23,074 bases of DNA from CAIXZV01 sp037446495 (GTDB lineage Bacteria; Chloroflexota; Limnocylindria; Limnocylindrales; CSP1-4): positions 1 through 23,074 of the forward strand of contig JBBIIL010000046.1 in assembly GCA_037446495.1 (NCBI GenBank), in the 5' to 3' direction. How positions within the stretch are numbered: the stretch's first letter is position 1; every line of letters starts with the position of its first letter. Under the pieces are notes generated by a model. The model had not been told where the DNA came from, searched no databases, and saw only the letters and a program-made list of their open reading frames with translations. The translations under genes and the position numbers were made by a program. Positions 15,919 through 21,655 of the stretch are shown here, piece after piece.

Positions 15919-15933
15919 GCGCGTTCTTCGCGC
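15919..15933 (-). other. Short hairpin after xseB
   Basis: GCGCG and CGCGC arms (5 bp) flank a 5-nt loop 10 nt downstream of the xseB TAG stop. It has no following U-tract. It may end or slow the efp-xseA-xseB transcript. Confidence 0.3.
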
Positions 15934-15943
15934 CCGGCCCGGA

Positions 15944-16210
15944 CTAGCCTGCCGACTCCTCGGCAGCGGCGTCTGTGACGGCCAGTGAGCCGTCGGCGCG
16001 TGCCATCAACTGCGACACGCGAAGCTCGGCGGCGCCGAGGAGCTTCTCGCACTGGCCCTGGAGCGCCACCGCCCGCTCGTAGGCGGCAATGGTCTCCTCG
16101 AGCGACTGGTTGCCCGCCTCGAGCGCCATGACCACGCGGCCGAGCTCCGCGAACGCGTCATCGAAGCTCAGCGACTCCACGCCGGCACCTGGGCTGGGGG
16201 GCTGGGTCAC
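15944..16210 (-). CDS. xseB: Exodeoxyribonuclease VII small subunit
   Basis: XseB is the small helical subunit of ExoVII, a nuclease that degrades single-stranded DNA. The 88-aa product contains the family core SFDDAFAELGRVVMALE (about 15-31) and NQSLEETIAAYERAVAL (about 34-50), followed by a helix with CEKLLGAAELRVSQL. Short variable tails lie on each side. The GTG start overlaps the stop of the 49-codon ORF upstream (GTGA). It is supported by a strong GAGGAGGAG at 16216-16224, which also encodes the Glu-Glu-Glu near the end of that ORF. Confidence 0.93.
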   Translation of the reverse strand: MTQPPSPGAGVESLSFDDAFAELGRVVMALEAGNQSLEETIAAYERAVALQGQCEKLLGAAELRVSQLMARADGSLAVTDAAAEESAG

Positions 16211-16356
16211 AGTTGCTCCTCCTCAGGCGGCACGGGCGTCTCCGGGTCCGGCGGCGTCAGGCGCCGGTCGATCGGGCCGGCAAGGATCATACCGAGCCGC
16301 ACCCCCACCACGGCGACGATCACCACGACGACGAGATAGACGGCCACCTCGATCAC
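16207..16356 (-). CDS. 49-aa predicted membrane micro-protein between xseA and xseB
   Basis: A GTG-started frame of 49 codons fills the xseA-xseB gap exactly. Its start overlaps the xseA stop as GTGA (16353-16356) and its stop overlaps the xseB start as GTGA (16207-16210). A GAGGGGAG at 16366-16373 stands about 9 nt before the GTG. Residues 3-26 are strongly hydrophobic (VAVYLVVVVIVAVVGVRLG), typical of a single transmembrane helix. The rest is a short Pro/Glu-rich acidic tail ending in PPEEEQL. The length is too short for default gene callers. I recognise no family. Translation is inferred from the coupling and ribosome site; the alternative is a non-coding spacer. Confidence 0.6.
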   Translation of the reverse strand: MIEVAVYLVVVVIVAVVGVRLGMILAGPIDRRLTPPDPETPVPPEEEQL

Positions 16357-17774
16357 CGGCGCCCGCTCCCCTCGCCTGCCGGACCGTCGCTGGTCGCGGC
16401 GAGCGGTCCCCCTGCGAGCGCGATCTGGAGCCGCTCCCCCGCCGGGGCGCCGGCCGGGTCGCGGAGGATCGACCCGTCGGCAGTCCTGCGGACGATGGCG
16501 TAGCCGCGGCGCAGCGTGGCGCCCGGGTCGAGCGCAGCAAGAGAGGCGGCTGACGCGGCGAGCGAGGATGAGGCGGCACCGAGGCGCGCCTCGACAACCC
16601 GGCCCGGGCGCGCGGCGAGCGCGGCGACGCTCCGACGGTCGCCGGCGAGGCAGGCCCCCACCGCGCGCGTGGCGCGATCGAGCGCGAGTCCCACGCGCTC
16701 ACGACTCGACGCGAGCTGGCCCGAGGGCTCCACCTGGCTGAGCACGCGCGCCTCGGCATGCAGCGCGCGGCGGGCAGCCGACGTGCGTCGGGCGCTGGCG
16801 GCATCGGCCCGCTGGCCCAGAGCACGGATGGCCTGGGCCACCTCCACGCGGTCCGGGACGACCAGCTCCGCGGCCGCCGACGGCGTGGGCGCCCGCACGT
16901 CGGCGGCGAAGTCGGCAAGGGTCACGTCGGTCTCGTGGCCGATCCCCGCGACCACGGGCAGCAGGTGACCCGCCACCGAGCGGACCACGCGCTCGTCGTT
17001 GAACGCCCAGAGGTCCTCCGGCGAGCCACCGCCACGGGCGAGGATCGTCACCGATGGCGCCCCGGCACTGCGGCCGGCAGCCGCCTCGTCCCCGACGTAG
17101 GCGTCGAGGGCGCGCAGTGCAGCCGCGATCGAGGCCGGCGCAGCGTTGCCCTGGACTTGGCACGGGACAAGCAGCACCCGAGCCAGCGGCCAGCGGCGCG
17201 CCAGGACATTGCACACGTCATGGCGGACGGCCCCCGTGGGCGACGTGACCAGCGCGATCACGGCCGGGCGGGTCGGCAGGGGGCGCTTGCGGGCGGCGTC
17301 GAACAGGCCCTCGGCCTCCAGGCGGGCCTTCGTCTGCTCGAACTGGAGCGCGAGGTTGCCGAACCCTGCGGGCTGCATCGACTCGACGTAGAGCTGGACG
17401 GCGCCCTGCGCCTCGAACACGTCCATGCGGCCCTGCACCACCACGGCCAGGCCGGCCTGCGGCTGGAACGACGAGCGCACCCGCTCGTCGCGGAACCACA
17501 CGCACGCGAGCTGCGCGCGGGCATCCTTGAGCGTGAAGTAGGCGTGCCCGGCGGTGGACACCGTGTAGCGGCTGACTTCGCCCTCCACCCACAGGTTCCG
17601 CATGCCGTCATCGGAGCGGATGCGGTCCTTGAGCGCCCGCGCCACCTCGGACACGGTGCGCACGCGGAGGGACGGCGCCCAGGCGGCGGAGGACGCGGCA
17701 CTACCCGCGGCCTCGTCTGGGACCGCGTCCCACGGCGACAGCATGCCGTCAGGCGAGCCGTGACCGGATGACAT
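16353..17774 (-). CDS. xseA: Exodeoxyribonuclease VII large subunit
   Basis: XseA is the catalytic subunit of ExoVII. The 473-aa product has a variable Ala/Ser-rich N-terminus (about 1-33), then an OB-fold (VSEVARALKDRI, NLWVEGEVSRY, HAYFTLKD; about 38-130). The nuclease core carries VTSPTGAVRHDV, ILARGGGSPEDLWAFND, GIGHETDVTLADFAAD and RAPTPSAAAELV. An Ala/Arg-rich coiled-coil region extends to the C-terminus with the conserved DPGATLRRGYAIV. The ATG start at 17774 is 29 nt after efp, with GGAG 5 nt upstream. An in-frame ATG at 17744 would remove 10 unconserved residues. Confidence 0.95.
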   Translation of the reverse strand: MSSGHGSPDGMLSPWDAVPDEAAGSAASSAAWAPSLRVRTVSEVARALKDRIRSDDGMRNLWVEGEVSRYTVSTAGHAYFTLKDARAQLACVWFRDERVRSSFQPQAGLAVVVQGRMDVFEAQGAVQLYVESMQPAGFGNLALQFEQTKARLEAEGLFDAARKRPLPTRPAVIALVTSPTGAVRHDVCNVLARRWPLARVLLVPCQVQGNAAPASIAAALRALDAYVGDEAAAGRSAGAPSVTILARGGGSPEDLWAFNDERVVRSVAGHLLPVVAGIGHETDVTLADFAADVRAPTPSAAAELVVPDRVEVAQAIRALGQRADAASARRTSAARRALHAEARVLSQVEPSGQLASSRERVGLALDRATRAVGACLAGDRRSVAALAARPGRVVEARLGAASSSLAASAASLAALDPGATLRRGYAIVRRTADGSILRDPAGAPAGERLQIALAGGPLAATSDGPAGEGSGRR

Positions 17775-17803
17775 CGGGGCTCCGCCGCCGCCGGGGTGGC
17801 GGG

Positions 17804-18361
17804 CTAGAGGCGGGTCTGGTACTCGCCGGTCCGGGTGTCGATCCGCAGGGTGTCGCCTGCGTTCACGAACAGCGGCACGGTGACAACGAGACCCGTCTCC
17901 ATGGTGGCGTTCTTGCGCGCGCCCTGGGCGGTGTCGCCCGCGAAGCCGGGCTCCGTCTCGGCGACCAGCAGGTCAACCGTGACCGGGAGCTCAACCCCCA
18001 GCGTGTCGCCCTGGTAGGCCGTCCGATCGAGCGTCATGCCGTCCTTGAGAAAGCCGACGACGTCGTCGAGCTTCTCGGCGGGCAGGCTGAACTGCTCGTA
18101 CGTCTCGGTCTCCATGAAGTGGAGGTCGTCGCCGTCGCGGTACAGGAACTGGACGGGGCGGCGGTCGATCTGGGCGCGCGGCCAGCGCTCGCCGGACTGG
18201 AACGACTTCTCGACCGTGCTGCCCTTCTTGACGTTGCGCAGCTTGATGCGCACCTGGGCCGATCCGCGGCCCATCTTGATGTGGTGGTAGTCGAGGATCT
18301 GCCAGAGGTCGCCGTCAAGCTCGATGACGACGCCCTTCCGCAGCTCGCCGGTGCTGATCAT
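17804..18361 (-). CDS. efp: Translation elongation factor P
   Basis: EF-P relieves ribosomes stalled at polyproline. The 185-aa product has the three beta-barrel domains of the family: an N-terminal KOW-like domain (ISTGELRKGVVIELDG), an OB domain (RPVQFLYRDGDDLHFMETETYEQFSLP) and a C-terminal OB domain ending TRTGEYQTRL. The tip residue that is modified in studied species is Arg32, in the loop KMGRGSAQ, rather than the Lys found in E. coli and Bacillus. No EarP-like gene is in the window. Several products here are proline-rich (the ScpA Pro7 run, the J-like protein tail), so EF-P is relevant. The ATG has GGAG 8 nt upstream. The open frame before it has no family similarity. Confidence 0.96.
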   Translation of the reverse strand: MISTGELRKGVVIELDGDLWQILDYHHIKMGRGSAQVRIKLRNVKKGSTVEKSFQSGERWPRAQIDRRPVQFLYRDGDDLHFMETETYEQFSLPAEKLDDVVGFLKDGMTLDRTAYQGDTLGVELPVTVDLLVAETEPGFAGDTAQGARKNATMETGLVVTVPLFVNAGDTLRIDTRTGEYQTRL

Positions 18362-18437
18362 CTGTTGGGCTCCGGTGGCGCGTGACGCGGCTGGGGCGTG
18401 GGTGCTCCCCGCGCGAGGACGGTGAGTGTGCGTCGGG

Positions 18438-18443
18438 ATGCTA
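18438..18443 (-). promoter_or_regulatory. Possible extended -10 element before efp
   Basis: TGGTAGCAT on the minus strand fits the extended form TGnTANNAT, about 76 nt before the efp ATG. It lies in the 127-nt pepP-efp gap (18362-18488), which contains no other gene. A clear -35 is absent, which extended -10 promoters tolerate. Confidence 0.35.
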
Positions 18444-18461
18444 CCAGAGAGCCCGCTCGAA

Positions 18462-18475
18462 GCCGCACAGGCGGC
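18462..18475 (-). terminator. Possible weak terminator hairpin after pepP
   Basis: GCCGC and GCGGC arms with a 4-nt loop lie 13 nt after the pepP stop, just before the putative efp promoter. There is no U-tract, so it is at most a weak or factor-dependent stop. Confidence 0.3.
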
Positions 18476-18488
18476 GCGCCGGGGGCGG

Positions 18489-19709
18489 TCAGGACGGCAG
18501 CGCGATGACCTCGCGCGGGAACCGGGTGAGCAGGTCGCAGCGGCCCGCCGACGCGTCGAGGTGGACGAGGTCCTCGATCCGCACGCCGGTCTGCCCCTCG
18601 AGGTAGATCCCCGGCTCCACGCTGAACACCGTGGGGCTGGGCAGCGGCGTCTCGGGCGCGTGGCGGGATAGGCTGGGCATCTCATGCGTCGCGAGGCCGA
18701 TGCCGTGGCCCAGGCCGTGCCCGTAGGCGGGCCAGCGGCCATCGCCATCGATGACGGCGCGGGCGATCGCGTCAATCGCGCGGCCGTCCGGCAGCTCGCC
18801 GCCGGCACCCGCCGCGGCGGCGAGCGCGTCGATCGCCGCCTGCTGCGAGCGGGCCACCGTCTGGTACACGCCGAGATCGCGCTCGGTGGGCTCGCCCACG
18901 AACAGTGTCCGCGTCATGTCGCTGCGGTAGCCCTCCACCTGGGCGCCGAAGTCGAACAACAGGGCGGCGCGGTCCAGCACGGGACGCTCGCCTGGCGAAC
19001 CGTGCGGCAGGGCCGCCTCCGGCCCGGCGAGACAGGCCACGTCAAAGGCGAGGCACTCGGCGCCGCCGGTGCGCATCAGCCACTCCAGGCGGAGCGCGAG
19101 GTCCTGCTCGGTCGCACCGGGGCGGATCTCGGGCAGCAGCGCGGCCAGCGCACGGTCGGCGACGGCGCAGGCAGCGGCGATCCGCTCGACCTCGTCGGGC
19201 GTCTTCACCGCGCGCATCGCCTCGACCCAGCCGTCGGCCGCGACCAGCTCCACGTCGGGTGCCGCCGCGGCGAGCTGTGCCCAGAGCGCATGCGGGATCG
19301 CCGCGGCCTCCATCCCGACGCGCCTCGCGCCGGCACGGCCGAGCAGGCGTGCCCACGCACCGGGCAGGTCGTAGCCGATCTCGTCCACCACGGCGTCGGA
19401 CGTCTCGCGGCGAGCCTGGATCGTGTAGCGCGAATCGACCACGATGACCAGGGACTCCGCACCGACCAGGAACTCGCCCGAGTGGCCGGCAGAGGGCTTC
19501 TCGCCCGGCCCCAGGGTGAAGCCGGTGAGCCACCGCATGTGCTCGGGCCGGACGCCGAACCACGCGTCCACGCCCTCGGCCGCCATCCGCTCGCGCAGGC
19601 GGGCCAGGCGGGCCGGGCGGGCGGCCCGGTCAGCATCGAGCCAGCGGGCGCGGGTGAGGGCGTCAGGCCGCGAGGAGAAGTCGGCCGGGACGGGCAGCCG
19701 CGTCGTCAC
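18489..19709 (-). CDS. pepP: M24-family Xaa-Pro aminopeptidase
   Basis: The product removes N-terminal residues preceding proline. It has 406 aa: a creatinase-type N-terminal domain (about 35-165) and the pita-bread catalytic domain (about 172-400). All five metal ligands are present: Asp253 (LFDFGA), Asp264 (YRSDMTRTLF), His335 (GHGLGHGIGL), Glu365 (FSVEPGIYLEG) and Glu379 (GVRIEDLV). An N-terminal extension of about 30 residues is unusual but not informative. The GTG start lies one base after the mltG stop. Placement directly before efp is common in bacteria. PepP and PepQ types cannot be separated with certainty. Confidence 0.92.
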   Translation of the reverse strand: MTTRLPVPADFSSRPDALTRARWLDADRAARPARLARLRERMAAEGVDAWFGVRPEHMRWLTGFTLGPGEKPSAGHSGEFLVGAESLVIVVDSRYTIQARRETSDAVVDEIGYDLPGAWARLLGRAGARRVGMEAAAIPHALWAQLAAAAPDVELVAADGWVEAMRAVKTPDEVERIAAACAVADRALAALLPEIRPGATEQDLALRLEWLMRTGGAECLAFDVACLAGPEAALPHGSPGERPVLDRAALLFDFGAQVEGYRSDMTRTLFVGEPTERDLGVYQTVARSQQAAIDALAAAAGAGGELPDGRAIDAIARAVIDGDGRWPAYGHGLGHGIGLATHEMPSLSRHAPETPLPSPTVFSVEPGIYLEGQTGVRIEDLVHLDASAGRCDLLTRFPREVIALPS

Positions 19710-19710
19710 G

Positions 19711-21096
19711 TCAGTGGAGGTACTTCGCCACGTTCGCGTCGTGCTGCGCCTGCGTCTTCGCGTACACCGTCTTGCCGCTCTGGCCAGTCGCGAGGAAGAA
19801 CAGATAGCCCGTCTTGGTGTTGGGGTTGAGCGCGGCGTCGATCGAGGCGAGCGCGGGCGAGCAGATCGGGCCGGGTGGCAGCCCCTTGCTCGTGTACGTG
19901 TTGTACCCGGCGATCGCGGCGGGCAGCGGCACCGGCAGCTGGAACCCGGCAGGCAACACGTCCCAGAACGTGTACGTCTGCCACTTGGTGAAGGCGAGGC
20001 TGGTGAGCTGAAGCGTGTCGTTGACGTAGAAGATGGTCGGGTCTGACTGGAGCAGGCCAGTCGGCCACATGCTGGGGTTGAGGCGGTTCTGGTAGACGCC
20101 GGCGATCAGGGGCCGGTCCGCGTCCAGCTGCGCCTCCTGCTCGACGATCGAGGCGAGGACCAGCACCTGCTGGAAACTCAGCCCGCGCGACGCCGGAACG
20201 GTCATCCGGTCCTGGCCCACCTTCGCGTAGAAGGCGTCGAGCATCATCTTGATCAGGCCCTCGGCGTCCGTGGGCGCGATCGGGTCGGTGCGGATCGAGT
20301 AGGTGGCCGGGTAGAGGAAGCCCTCGAGGCTCGTGCCCTTGGCGTGAACCTTGGGGTCCAGCAGCCACGGGTAGCCCGCCAGCAGCTCGTCGGTCGGGTG
20401 CTCGGCAAGGTCGTAGAAGGCCTTCGGGTCGACCAGCGTGCCCTGGACCGTCTCGAGCTTGGCGGTCATCTGCTCGATGCGCAGCCCCTCGCGGAACGTG
20501 ATCGATATTGACTGCTGGGTGACGCGGTTCGTGATGAGGCCCTGGACCACCTGCTCGGGCGTCAGGTTCCTCGCAAGCTCGAATGTGCCGGCCGTGAGCT
20601 GGGGGGCAAGGTTCTGCTCCCGGGCCACGAACAGGAATGCAGCCTGGCTGGTGATGAGCCCCGCATCCAGCAGCTTGGGCGCCAGGGTGGCAGGCGTGTC
20701 GCCCTGGGCGACGACGAACGAGGCGGCCGTCGAGTCGCTGCTCGCCGGCGATGTCAGCGTCGCTCCCAGATCCTCGCGGACCAGCTCCGCCACGAACCCG
20801 ATCGAGAGCGAGCCCGGGTTCTGCTCCGCCCAGGGCGCCACTGCCATGCGCAGGAGGGGACGGGCCACCGTGACCAGCACGAGCATCACGACCGCCGCCA
20901 GGACCACGAGGAACAGCAGGAACCGCATCAGGCCGCCGAAGCCCCCGCGATGGCTGCCGTAGCGCTCGTAGCGCCGTTGGTCGCCGGGGCCGCGGCCGTA
21001 CCGATCGGACCGTCGGTAGCCATAGTCCGCGGGCACGGCCTGCGGCTCGGGGTCGACCATCTGGTCGCGGGGGCCGCGGCCGCCTCGTACCGTCAT
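19711..21096 (-). CDS. mltG: Endolytic murein transglycosylase MltG
   Basis: MltG cleaves nascent glycan strands and so sets their length. The 461-aa product has a 55-residue cytoplasmic N-terminus rich in Arg, Gly and Tyr, one transmembrane helix (about 57-78), a LysM-like region near 125-185 and the YceG catalytic domain. Within it are LEGFLYPATY near 257-266, ASIVEQEA with catalytic Glu319, LQSDPTIFY near 349-357 and the YNTYTSKGLPPGPICSP signature near 398-414. The ATG overlaps the ruvX stop as ATGA and has a strong AGGAGG upstream. The ruvX-mltG pair is conserved in many bacteria. Confidence 0.95.
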   Translation of the reverse strand: MTVRGGRGPRDQMVDPEPQAVPADYGYRRSDRYGRGPGDQRRYERYGSHRGGFGGLMRFLLFLVVLAAVVMLVLVTVARPLLRMAVAPWAEQNPGSLSIGFVAELVREDLGATLTSPASSDSTAASFVVAQGDTPATLAPKLLDAGLITSQAAFLFVAREQNLAPQLTAGTFELARNLTPEQVVQGLITNRVTQQSISITFREGLRIEQMTAKLETVQGTLVDPKAFYDLAEHPTDELLAGYPWLLDPKVHAKGTSLEGFLYPATYSIRTDPIAPTDAEGLIKMMLDAFYAKVGQDRMTVPASRGLSFQQVLVLASIVEQEAQLDADRPLIAGVYQNRLNPSMWPTGLLQSDPTIFYVNDTLQLTSLAFTKWQTYTFWDVLPAGFQLPVPLPAAIAGYNTYTSKGLPPGPICSPALASIDAALNPNTKTGYLFFLATGQSGKTVYAKTQAQHDANVAKYLH

Positions 21097-21605
21097 CGCT
21101 CCTCCTGGGTTGGTGATCCAAGGGCGTGCGACGCACTGGCCGAGTCCGACGTGACGCGCCCGCGGGCATCGAGCTCATCCTGCAGGATGATCGAGGCGGC
21201 CTCCCGGTCCACCCTGGCCCTGTAGGCGTTGCGCTGCGTGCGACTCGGGGCGCCACCGCTACGGCCGCGGGGCATCGGGCCAAGGCGCCCCTCGGCGGTG
21301 AAGGACGTCAGCCGCTCGTCGCGCATCACTGCCGGCAACCCCAGGCGCTCTCCCACGGCCGCCGCCCACGCCCGGGCCGTTGCCGCCATCTCGCCCTCGT
21401 TGCCGCGCGCCTCCAGGGGCAGGCCCACAACCAGCTCCACGATGCGCTCCGCTCGGCACACGCGGCCGAGCGCCGCGGCGTCCAGGTCGAGCGAGGCGCC
21501 CCGGTTGATCGTGGCGAGCGGCCGGGCGATCCCGATTGCGCTGTCCGCAACCGCAAGGCCGATGCGGCGCGTGCCGAGGTCTACCCCCAGGATCCGATCA
21601 GTCAC
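21093..21605 (-). CDS. ruvX: Putative pre-16S rRNA nuclease / Holliday junction resolvase-like YqgF (RuvX)
   Basis: YqgF has an RNase H fold and processes the 5' end of 16S rRNA in E. coli. The 170-aa product shows ILGVDLGTRRIGLAVAD with the first catalytic Asp (residue 9), VVGLPL..RGNEGEMA in the middle with an acidic residue, DERLTSFTAE, and VDREAASIILQ with the last catalytic Asp. It has a 25-residue unconserved C-terminal tail. The GTG start gives the usual family beginning; no clear Shine-Dalgarno lies upstream. It overlaps mltG by 4 nt. Confidence 0.93.
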   Translation of the reverse strand: MTDRILGVDLGTRRIGLAVADSAIGIARPLATINRGASLDLDAAALGRVCRAERIVELVVGLPLEARGNEGEMAATARAWAAAVGERLGLPAVMRDERLTSFTAEGRLGPMPRGRSGGAPSRTQRNAYRARVDREAASIILQDELDARGRVTSDSASASHALGSPTQEER

Positions 21606-21655
21606 CGGCTGGCGGCGCGGGGCGGCGCGACGGCGCGCAGGCAGGAGAGGTGCAT
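21602..21655 (-). CDS. Possible 17-codon linking minicistron (doubtful)
   Basis: In the 49-nt gap before ruvX, an ATG overlaps the preceding gene's stop by one base (TGATG) and its frame ends in TGA overlapping the ruvX GTG (GTGA). The 17-aa product (MHLSCLRAVAPPRAASR) has no recognisable function. It could keep ribosomes moving onto ruvX, which lacks a good binding site of its own. In such a short gap this could be chance. Confidence 0.2.
   Translation of the reverse strand: MHLSCLRAVAPPRAASR

Noticed and set aside
18362..18808. Extended N-terminus of efp
   Set aside because: It runs through the intergenic gap and into pepP. EF-P is 185 aa from the ATG at 18361, which has a GGAG site.
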